This document shows positions 13,810-19,375 of a DNA stretch of 19,375 nt, in pieces. Location: the NCBI GenBank assembly GCA_946479335.1, contig CAMLFP010000065.1, positions 1-19,375 on the forward strand. Reading direction: 5' to 3'. The notes below the pieces were generated by a model, which worked only from the letters and a program-made list of their open reading frames with translations, had not been told where the DNA came from and did no database searches. This DNA is from an uncultured Archangium sp. (GTDB taxonomy: Bacteria > Myxococcota > Myxococcia > Myxococcales > Myxococcaceae). The translations under genes were made by a program, and so were the position numbers. Numbering within the stretch: position 1 is the first letter of the stretch; each line of letters begins with the position of its first letter.

Positions 13810-15512
13810 TGCCGCTGAAGCTCGTCGAGCCAGCGCTTCGCCTTCTGATGATCTTCGTCATCAGACGGCGTCATCGCCTGCACTTCCTTGAAGAGCTTGA
13901 TGGCCTCGTCGGGGCTGGTGTCCTTCAGCTGGTAGCCCCGCAGGTAGACGTCGTGGGCCTGCTTGCGCGCGTCGTTGACGATCGACTGGGCGCCGGCGTG
14001 GCTCGGGTCGGCCTGCAGCACCTTGCGCGCGAGCTCGATGGCGCGCTGCCAGTTGCCGGTGGTCTTCGCCTGGCTGGCCTTCACGAAGAGCTTCGAGACC
14101 AGCTGGGTGCGCACGGGCTTCGAGAGCTCGCTGGAGCTCCCGCCGGCGATCTTCTTGTCCAACTCGAAGACCGCGATGAGCTCGTTCTCGTTCAGATCCT
14201 CGAGGCGCTTCGACTTGGCCTCGAACTCCTTGATCTGCGACTCCAGCGAGCGGCATTGCCCGAACTTGTTGGCGCACGCCTGCGCGAGCGAGAGCGCGCC
14301 TGCGGCATCGCCGTTGCGGTACCGCTGCGAGACCTCGACCCACGGCGTGTCGGGAGCGACCGGCGCAGCCGTCGGGTTCTGGATGCGGAAGATCGCCGCC
14401 TCGGCGAGCTTCTTGAACTCCGGCGCCTCGCGATCATCGGGCCGCGCGACCAGCACGTCTTCGGCGATGGCCTTGAGCTGCTGCATCTTCGCCAGCTCGC
14501 CCTGCGCGCTCATCAACAGCCGGGCCTCCGACATCTTCTCGGTGGCCTTGGCGTCGAGCGCCGCGCGCTCCTGCGTCAGCTTCTCCTCGAGCGGCCGGGA
14601 GCTGGTCTTCACCTTCGCCAGCGCGTTGAAGCCGTTGGCCAGCTCGCCCTTCATGATCGCCAGGTGCGCCTCGTTGAGCGCCTGCTGGTTGCCGACCTCG
14701 GCCGCGGCACTCTTGAGGTAGGTCGCCACGCGCGAAGCCTGGTACTCGGGGTCGAGCTCCTGCAGCTCCTTGAGGCGCTGTTGCCCTTCCTCCCATTTCC
14801 CCTGGCCGATGAGCAGCTTGGCGTCCTGGAACAGCGAGGCGCGCTCCTTCTCGATCTCCTCCTGTTGCTGCTGGGCGATCGCCGCCTGCTCGGCCTTCTT
14901 CTTCTGGATGGCCTTGAACCCGATGGCGAGCGAGAGCGCCAGCACCAGCAACCCGCCCGCGCCCAGGAGCAGCTTTCGCTTCTTCGCCGCCGCCGCGGCC
15001 GGGTCTTCCGACGCGCGCGAGGTGCGCACCGGGCGCCCACGCGTGGGGCGCTCGCCAGCGGTGCGCGCGGTGCGCACGGGCGCGCGCCGGGCGGGCGCCG
15101 CGTCGGCCGAAGCCGCAGGCGCCGCACCGCCACCCGGGCCCGCGTAGACGAGCTCGGTGTCACCGATGGTGATCACGTCGCCGTCAGCCAGCGGCGTCTC
15201 ATCGACGATGGGCTCGCCGTTGAGCAACGTGCCGTTCCCGGAGCCGAGATCGCTGACCGCCCAGCCGGCGTCGGCCTTGCGCACCAGCGCGTGCTTCCGG
15301 CTCACCGACGTGTCGGGGATGGCGACCGGGTTGTCCGCGGCGCGACCGATGACCAGCTCGTCTCCGTTGAGTGGAAACTCCTGCCCCTCGGCGGGCCCGC
15401 TGCGGGCGCTCAACTTCGCGGCCGCGGCGCGCGCCGGGGCCGGTCGTGGGCGCGCCGCCGCGCTTCCGGAGGTCGGCCTGCGGGGAACGGGTTTTCCAGT
15501 CGTAGGAGGCAT
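13806..15512 (-). CDS. FHA-domain membrane protein with TPR-like periplasmic region
   Basis: A 568-aa protein. Residues 33-124 form a forkhead-associated domain with the phosphothreonine-binding set Gly56-Arg57, Ser71-Arg72-Lys73-His74, SGNGT (91-95) and Asn98-Gly99. A basic Ala/Pro/Arg-rich linker (125-178) leads to one transmembrane helix (about 181-199, LLLGAGGLLVLALSLAIGF). A Gln/Glu coiled coil follows, then helical repeats resembling TPRs to the end (for example AIELARKVLQADPSHAGAQS). The predicted topology puts the FHA domain in the cytoplasm and the repeats outside the inner membrane. This suits a receptor that reads Ser/Thr-kinase phosphorylation and couples it to an envelope machine. 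It begins 4 bp after tadC, which suggests a job with the Tad apparatus, and overlaps xseA by 4 bp. Confidence 0.85.
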   Translation of the reverse strand: MPPTTGKPVPRRPTSGSAAARPRPAPARAAAAKLSARSGPAEGQEFPLNGDELVIGRAADNPVAIPDTSVSRKHALVRKADAGWAVSDLGSGNGTLLNGEPIVDETPLADGDVITIGDTELVYAGPGGGAAPAASADAAPARRAPVRTARTAGERPTRGRPVRTSRASEDPAAAAAKKRKLLLGAGGLLVLALSLAIGFKAIQKKKAEQAAIAQQQQEEIEKERASLFQDAKLLIGQGKWEEGQQRLKELQELDPEYQASRVATYLKSAAAEVGNQQALNEAHLAIMKGELANGFNALAKVKTSSRPLEEKLTQERAALDAKATEKMSEARLLMSAQGELAKMQQLKAIAEDVLVARPDDREAPEFKKLAEAAIFRIQNPTAAPVAPDTPWVEVSQRYRNGDAAGALSLAQACANKFGQCRSLESQIKEFEAKSKRLEDLNENELIAVFELDKKIAGGSSSELSKPVRTQLVSKLFVKASQAKTTGNWQRAIELARKVLQADPSHAGAQSIVNDARKQAHDVYLRGYQLKDTSPDEAIKLFKEVQAMTPSDDEDHQKAKRWLDELQRQ

Positions 15513-15516
15513 CTCG

Positions 15517-16404
15517 TCAGCCCGTCACGTTTCCGTACATGAATGCAAAGACGATGGGCCCGAACAGCACCATGAACACCGTCGGGAAGATGCAGGCGAT
15601 CAGCGGGAACAACATCTTCACCGGCGCCTCGTTGGCCAGCTTCTCCGCGCGCTGCGTGCGCTCGATGCGCAGCTGGGTCGACTGAATGCGGAGCACCTTG
15701 CCCAGCGAGGTGCCCATGCGGTCGGCCTGGATGAGCGCGGTGACGAACTGGCTCAGCGCCGGCAGGTCGACGCGAGCGATCATCGACTTGAGCGCCTCCT
15801 CGCGGGTCTTGCCCATCTTCAACTGCTTGAGCACCAGCGCCAGCTCGTCGCGCAGCGGGCCGTGCTTGCCCTTCTCGACCACCTTCGCGAGCGCCGCGGT
15901 GAAGTCGAGGCCCGCCTCCACCGAGAGCGTCAGCAGGTCGAGGTTGAACGGCAGCGCGCGCGAGATCTGCAGGTGCCGCTTCTGCACCTGATCGTTGACC
16001 CAGATCATCGGGTAGAACAGGCCGATCAACGCCACCACGCCCGACCACGCGAGGTTGAAGCCGAACGCGTTCATCGCGATCAACCCGAAGATCAGGCCCA
16101 CGAAGAAGCCGATCTCCTGCAGCGCCATGATGTCTTCGGGTTTGTAGGCCGACGGCTCACCGGCCTTCACCAGGCTGCGCCGCATCTTGTCTTCGTACCC
16201 CGGCCACATGAAGCGCCGGTTGATGACGCCCAGCTTGCGCACCACCACGGAGCTGGCGCCCTGCATGCCGCCGGCCGACTCCTCGCGCACCTCGATGAGG
16301 AACGGCGAGACGACGTTCGACACGCCGAGCCCGAGCAACCCGGCCGCGCCCGCGAAGAGCGCCGCCGCGATGAACATCAACACCCATACCCAGAGATCAG
16401 ACAT
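15517..16404 (-). CDS. tadC: Tad pilus inner-membrane platform protein TadC
   Basis: A 295-aa T2SSF-family platform protein. It has an N-terminal transmembrane helix (about 5-28) and a central pair (about 97-135). The cytoplasmic T2SSF domain at about 152-262 contains LDLLTLSVEAGLDFTAAL, ALPFNL and ADRMGTSLGKVLRIQS. A C-terminal hydrophobic segment covers 264-290. In Tad systems TadB and TadC form the inner-membrane core that the TadA/CpaF ATPase works on to extrude Flp pilin. It lies 15 bp after tadB and 4 bp before the FHA gene, with an AAGG ribosome site about 12 nt before the ATG. The tadC label rests on position after tadB and on T2SSF features. Confidence 0.87.
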   Translation of the reverse strand: MSDLWVWVLMFIAAALFAGAAGLLGLGVSNVVSPFLIEVREESAGGMQGASSVVVRKLGVINRRFMWPGYEDKMRRSLVKAGEPSAYKPEDIMALQEIGFFVGLIFGLIAMNAFGFNLAWSGVVALIGLFYPMIWVNDQVQKRHLQISRALPFNLDLLTLSVEAGLDFTAALAKVVEKGKHGPLRDELALVLKQLKMGKTREEALKSMIARVDLPALSQFVTALIQADRMGTSLGKVLRIQSTQLRIERTQRAEKLANEAPVKMLFPLIACIFPTVFMVLFGPIVFAFMYGNVTG

Positions 16405-16419
16405 CGTCGTGCGCGCCTT

Positions 16420-17265
16420 TCAGATGTCGATGTTGGTGATGCGACGGATGAGGAGCACGCCCATGATCTCCATGAGCATGATCACGAACACCAGGATGTA
16501 GCCGAAGATGTGATCGAGCATCGGCTGCATCAGGTCGGGGCGCATGTAGTTGAGCACCACGCCCAGCACGAGCGGCATGGCCGACACCACCCAGCCCTGG
16601 AGCTTGCCCTGCGCCGTCAGCGCGTCGATCTTGCCCTCCAGGCGGAACCGCTCGCGGATGGTGGTCGACAGCGTCTCGTACATCTCGGCCATGTTGCCGC
16701 CCAGCTGACGCGAGATGTTCGTCGCGGTCGACACCAGCTCGAGGTCGTCGCTGCCCACCCGCTTGCTCATGTTGTTGAGCGCCTCCTCGAGCGGCACGCC
16801 GAGCTTCGCCTCCTTCACGAACAACCCGAACTCCTGCTGCAGCGGCGGGAGCGCGTCCTTGGAGATCTGCTCGATCGCCTGCTGGAAGGTGAGGCCCGCC
16901 TTGAAGGCGTTCGCCATCGCCTGCAGCGCGTCGACCAGCTGGGTGTTGAACTTCTGGATGCGCTTCTTCCGGTAGTGCTTCACCATGATCATCGGCAGGA
17001 AGAAGCCGAAGATGAACGCGCCGATGGCCACCAGCGGGTTGATCAAGAAGTACGAGAACCCGCCCAGCAGGATCATCGAGGCGATGTTCAGCACCAACAT
17101 CTGCCGCGGGTCGATGAACAGGAACATGTCGCTCAAGTCGTTCATCGACTTGACGATGTAGCGCTCCTGGTACTGCTCATAGGCCTTCCCCAGCACGCTC
17201 ATCACCACGAGCGAGAGGAAGAAGGTGCCTCCTCCGAGGAGCAGGCCGGCGATGGCTGCGAACAT
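16420..17265 (-). CDS. tadB: Tad pilus inner-membrane platform protein TadB
   Basis: A 281-aa T2SSF-family protein. Membrane segments are near residues 5-25, 57-95 (two helices), 225-240 and 252-275. The cytoplasmic T2SSF region (108-222) contains QLVDALQAMANAFKAGLTFQ, LGVPLEEALNNMSKRV and SRQLGGNMAEMYETLS, typical of TadB. It pairs with TadC as the platform of the Tad secretion system. An AGGAGG site about 10 nt before the ATG is the strongest ribosome site in the operon. The gene is 24 bp after cpaB. Canonical loci place the secretin, TadZ and ATPase genes between these two, and none of them is here. Confidence 0.9.
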   Translation of the reverse strand: MFAAIAGLLLGGGTFFLSLVVMSVLGKAYEQYQERYIVKSMNDLSDMFLFIDPRQMLVLNIASMILLGGFSYFLINPLVAIGAFIFGFFLPMIMVKHYRKKRIQKFNTQLVDALQAMANAFKAGLTFQQAIEQISKDALPPLQQEFGLFVKEAKLGVPLEEALNNMSKRVGSDDLELVSTATNISRQLGGNMAEMYETLSTTIRERFRLEGKIDALTAQGKLQGWVVSAMPLVLGVVLNYMRPDLMQPMLDHIFGYILVFVIMLMEIMGVLLIRRITNIDI

Positions 17266-17289
17266 TCCTGGGTTGCCTCCTGAAGCGCT

Positions 17290-18114
17290 TTATTCCGGAG
17301 CGGCGCCGCCGCCGCGCGCATCGGTCGCCGCGCTGCCACGAATCACCTGGATGGTGTTCATGCGGATCTTCTGCAGCGCCTTGGTGCGCTCACCCGACAG
17401 CAGCGTGTTGATGGTGGCGCGGCCGCGATCTTCCATGGTGTCGATGTCTTCCTCGTTGCGCAGCGAGAGCGTCAGCGAGCCGAGCTCCTGGCTGAGGATC
17501 AGCATCTCCGCCTCTTCGGGGATCACCAGCACCGACACGTTGTTGTACCCGCGGTCGCTCTCGCCCAGCAGGTTCACGTTGGTGGTGCCGGTGATCTTGC
17601 CCGTGGCGAGGATGATCACGTTCTGCAGCAGCGTCACCGCCACCTGCTCGTTGGTGTTGGGGTCCTTGAAGGTGCCGATGATGTCGACGTGATCGTTCGG
17701 GCGCACCCAGCCGCCCACCGAGCTGGTGCCGCCCGCGGAGATGGTGATGGCGCGCGCCTTCTTCTGCACCTTGGTCGACAGCCGCTCGGCCGCCTTGCTG
17801 GTCTCGAACTGGCTCCACAGCAGCGGGTCACCGGCCTGCAGCGCCACCATCACCTTCTGGTTCGCGATGTAGCTGGCGGAGTCGGGCTTCACCACCGACG
17901 AGGTCACGAACTGCTCGGGGATGGAGCGCTGGCTGATCATCTCCGTGGTCACCACCGTGCCTTCGGAGATGTCGACGTTGGCCACCAGCACCGGCACCGT
18001 GTTCCAGCCCTTGCGCACATCGGCGCGCTGCTTCTGAATGGCGGTGAACGACACGAAGAAGCCGACGCCGAAGAGAACAATGGCGACGATGAGCGGGGTT
18101 TTTCCCTTGAGCAT
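17290..18114 (-). CDS. cpaB: Flp pilus assembly protein CpaB/RcpC
   Basis: A 274-aa periplasmic Tad component. One N-terminal membrane anchor (residues 7-25, PLIVAIVLFGVGFFVSFTA) is followed by a SAF domain (about 38-105, VPVLVANVDISEGTVVTTEM). The RcpC/CpaB core comes next, with RAITISAGGTSSVGGWVRPN and DHVDIIGTF at 121-149 and LTLSLRNEEDID near 214-225. CpaB works next to the outer-membrane secretin and may contact peptidoglycan. A GGAG lies about 10 nt before the ATG. The 115-bp region upstream could hold a promoter. A Gly/Ala-rich end (ARGGGAAPE) closes the protein. Confidence 0.92.
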   Translation of the reverse strand: MLKGKTPLIVAIVLFGVGFFVSFTAIQKQRADVRKGWNTVPVLVANVDISEGTVVTTEMISQRSIPEQFVTSSVVKPDSASYIANQKVMVALQAGDPLLWSQFETSKAAERLSTKVQKKARAITISAGGTSSVGGWVRPNDHVDIIGTFKDPNTNEQVAVTLLQNVIILATGKITGTTNVNLLGESDRGYNNVSVLVIPEEAEMLILSQELGSLTLSLRNEEDIDTMEDRGRATINTLLSGERTKALQKIRMNTIQVIRGSAATDARGGGAAPE

Positions 18115-18229
18115 GCGTGCGAATCTCCAGCAGGTCCGTCAAACGGCCGCGAGGGCCAAAAAAGCAAAGTGAAAGCCGCTAGATGCTAGCAGGCCGCCTG
18201 CGAAAACGGTCAACGAGTTGCACCCGGCC
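18115..18229 (-). promoter_or_regulatory. intergenic region upstream of cpaB with possible promoter and small inverted repeats
   Basis: A 115-bp gap that is notably richer in A/T than the genes around it. On the minus strand TTGACC (18213-18208) is followed after 19 nt by TAGCAT (18188-18183), a weak sigma-70-like pair with long spacing. A perfect inverted repeat GCTAG-atg-CTAGC (18178-18190) overlaps the -10 candidate and could be an operator. GCAGG-ccg-CCTGC (18189-18201) lies next to it. A T-run on the minus strand precedes, not follows, a GGCC hairpin, so I see no standard terminator. Confidence 0.4.
18178..18190. repeat. perfect inverted repeat GCTAG-N3-CTAGC
   Basis: A 5-bp perfect palindromic pair with a 3-bp spacer (atg) upstream of cpaB. 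It holds two CTAG tetranucleotides, which are generally rare in bacterial genomes. It overlaps the candidate -10 box and may be a repressor or activator site, or may be chance. Confidence 0.3.
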
Positions 18230-18445
18230 TCAGAACGGCAGGCTCAGCGAGTACATGTACGTGTCGTAATGCACCTGGTACGCGGCGAGGAACAGGTCGA
18301 TGACGCTCATCGGCTGCCCGTTCATGGCCTGCCCGGGGATGATGCGCACCGCCGACATCAGCACCAGCGCGACGACCAGCACCCAGTTCAACATCGAGTA
18401 CTCGACCATCGCTTGACCGCGGGGCTGACGGCGCGTGCGCTTCAT
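18230..18445 (-). CDS. Flp/Tad-type small prepilin
   Basis: A 71-aa protein with a class III prepilin motif. A short basic leader MKRTRRQPRG is followed by QAMVEY, fitting the Flp/TadE rule of cleavage after Gly with Glu at +5 and Tyr at +6. A single hydrophobic helix follows (MLNWVLVVALVLMSAVRII). The mature part of about 61 residues ends in an unusual aromatic stretch (AAYQVHYDTYMYSLSLPF). I prefer the ATG at 18445 over a GTG at 18478 because it gives the normal short leader, though neither has a clear Shine-Dalgarno sequence. The size suits a Flp-like pilin more than a TadE pseudopilin. It sits just upstream of cpaB, as flp genes do in Tad loci. The required peptidase (TadV/CpaA) is not in the window. 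Confidence 0.75.
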   Translation of the reverse strand: MKRTRRQPRGQAMVEYSMLNWVLVVALVLMSAVRIIPGQAMNGQPMSVIDLFLAAYQVHYDTYMYSLSLPF

Positions 18446-18512
18446 GCGGCCGGAGTGTGCCACAGCCGCGCTGGCCACGGGCAGCGCGCGGCGCCTCCGT
18501 CACCTGGCCGCG

Positions 18513-19375
18513 TCACTGCGCCTGATCAGCGGCGGCCGGGCTGCTCGTCGAGGCCTTGGCCGGCGCGGCGCGGTACTGCTGCGTGTTGGCGCGGCGCTGC
18601 GCGAGGTTCTGCGCGGCGGAGGTGTTGGGGAACTCGCGCAGCAGCGCATCACACCAGCTGTCGGCGGCGGCGTACTGGCCCAGGGCCTCGTAGCCGTTGC
18701 ACAGGTGCGTCAGCGCCTCCAGGCGGGCCGACCCGGTCGCGCCGCGGTTGATGGCCTCCGTCGCGTACGCCACCTCGCCCTTGCGGTCGCCCTTCTGCGA
18801 GGCGGCCCGGGCATTCTCCAGCGAGGTGGTGGCGGTGGCGGCGCGCTGACGATCGGCGAGCTTCGCGTCACCGTCGGTGCCGACGCGATCGAGGTTGGTG
18901 ACCGATTCGTCTTCAGCCGCGGAGAGCCCCGCGCTGCCCAGGCTCCCGCCGCTCACCGACATGCTCTTCTTCTGCTTCGCGGCCGGGGCGTCATTCTTCG
19001 CCTCGCGCTTCGCGGCTTCGAGCGGCACGGTGGTGGCGGCGGGCGCCGGTGACGGAGGCGCGACGGCCTCGGTCGACGGCGTCGCAGCGCCCTCAGCCTC
19101 CTTGAGGCGGACCGCGCGGCCGCTGTTGTCGTAGTCATTGACCAGCCGGCCTCCGCCCGACAAGCCGTAGCCGCTGGCGGTGTCCTTGTCTTGCGACGGG
19201 CCGGCGCCGGGGGCCTGCGCGGGAGGCGGCGGCGGTGACTTCGCGAGCGAATCTCGCTCCTCGGCCAGCACCTTCGGCATCGGCTTCTTCTCGACCGGGG
19301 CGCTCTTGGAAACGGGAGCGCCGCCGAGGTTGCCGCGCTTGCCTTGGGTACCGAGCAGCCCGGAGAGGCTGTCAT
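18513..19375 (-). CDS. C-terminal part of a TPR-like protein (partial, 5' end beyond right edge)
   Basis: An open frame from the right edge to a TGA at 18515-18513, with 286 residues visible. It enters as DSLSGLLGTQGKRGNLGGAP and stays open through an ATG at 19280, so that ATG is probably internal. The visible N-terminal two thirds are low in complexity (Pro/Ala/Gly/Ser/Lys, e.g. KSPPPPPAQAPGAGP). The last 100 residues look like helical TPR units (GDRKGEVAYATEAINRGATG, ALTHLCNGYEALGQYAAADS). I do not recognise a family. Some myxobacterial anti-sigma-like proteins have a zinc-finger N-terminus, a disordered middle and a TPR end, but the deciding N-terminus is outside the window. The stop lies 67 bp before the prepilin gene. 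Confidence 0.6.
   Translation of the reverse strand, partial: DSLSGLLGTQGKRGNLGGAPVSKSAPVEKKPMPKVLAEERDSLAKSPPPPPAQAPGAGPSQDKDTASGYGLSGGGRLVNDYDNSGRAVRLKEAEGAATPSTEAVAPPSPAPAATTVPLEAAKREAKNDAPAAKQKKSMSVSGGSLGSAGLSAAEDESVTNLDRVGTDGDAKLADRQRAATATTSLENARAASQKGDRKGEVAYATEAINRGATGSARLEALTHLCNGYEALGQYAAADSWCDALLREFPNTSAAQNLAQRRANTQQYRAAPAKASTSSPAAADQAQ

Noticed and set aside
15157..17283. A 708-codon open frame on the plus strand opposite the tad genes
   Set aside because: It is a His/Arg/Glu-rich mirror of tadB, tadC and the FHA gene with no signal or fold; GC-driven lack of stops explains its length.
18145..18165. Rho-independent terminator between the prepilin and cpaB genes
   Set aside because: The GGCC-gcgag-GGCC hairpin is only 4 bp and its T-run lies on the wrong side for minus-strand transcription; in the plus direction it is followed by A residues.
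18446..18475. Sigma-54-like TGGCAC before the prepilin gene
   Set aside because: The minus strand has TGGCAC, but no TTGC element follows at the required spacing.
1..19375. CRISPR arrays, tRNA or rRNA genes, insertion sequences, phage or defence genes
   Set aside because: None seen on either strand; genes are closely packed and no regular spaced repeats or transposase motifs are present.

Overview
The window looks like chromosomal DNA of a myxobacterium (Myxococcota, probably suborder Cystobacterineae). This is an inference from three things: high-GC coding sequence with strong third-position G/C, a cluster of three bactofilin genes of the bacNOP type, and a hybrid sensor kinase, FHA and TPR protein, and Tad-pilus gene repertoire typical of that group. 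Coding density is very high. There is no stretch above 300 bases without a gene; the longest gaps are 115 bp (18115-18229) and 91 bp (6368-6458). I saw no tRNA, rRNA, CRISPR array, insertion sequence or phage gene.

Left block (1-6367, minus strand): one tightly packed set of genes, read right to left. It runs hybrid histidine kinase, exported TPR protein (4-bp GTGA overlap), alpha/beta hydrolase (13-bp gap), three tandem bactofilins, and then a gene that starts in a 4-bp ATGA overlap and leaves the window at base 1. The kinase has a receiver, a GAF domain, HisKA/HATPase, a second receiver and a decayed GGDEF module. The block links a cytoskeletal scaffold to a signalling protein by co-transcription.

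Middle block (6459-10273, plus strand): a divergent two-gene operon encoding a 712-aa outer-membrane protein with a peptidoglycan-binding OmpA domain and a 557-aa lipoprotein of unknown function. It ends tail to tail with the next block. The two convergent stop codons share the four bases TTAA, so no intergenic terminator can exist there.

Right block (10270-19375, minus strand), in transcription order: a C-terminal fragment of a TPR-like protein entering from the right edge, a small Flp/Tad prepilin, a 115-bp gap with a possible promoter, then cpaB, tadB, tadC, an FHA-domain membrane protein, xseA, xseB, ispA and tlyA. From tadC onward the genes are joined by 4-bp overlaps or gaps of 1-12 bp. 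A pilus-assembly module therefore appears to be co-transcribed with exonuclease VII, farnesyl diphosphate synthase and a TlyA rRNA methyltransferase. The Tad module lacks its ATPase (CpaF/TadA), secretin (CpaC/RcpA), TadZ and prepilin peptidase, which must be encoded elsewhere if the system works. Partial, split Tad loci are known in myxobacteria, for example the Kil contact-killing apparatus of Myxococcus xanthus.
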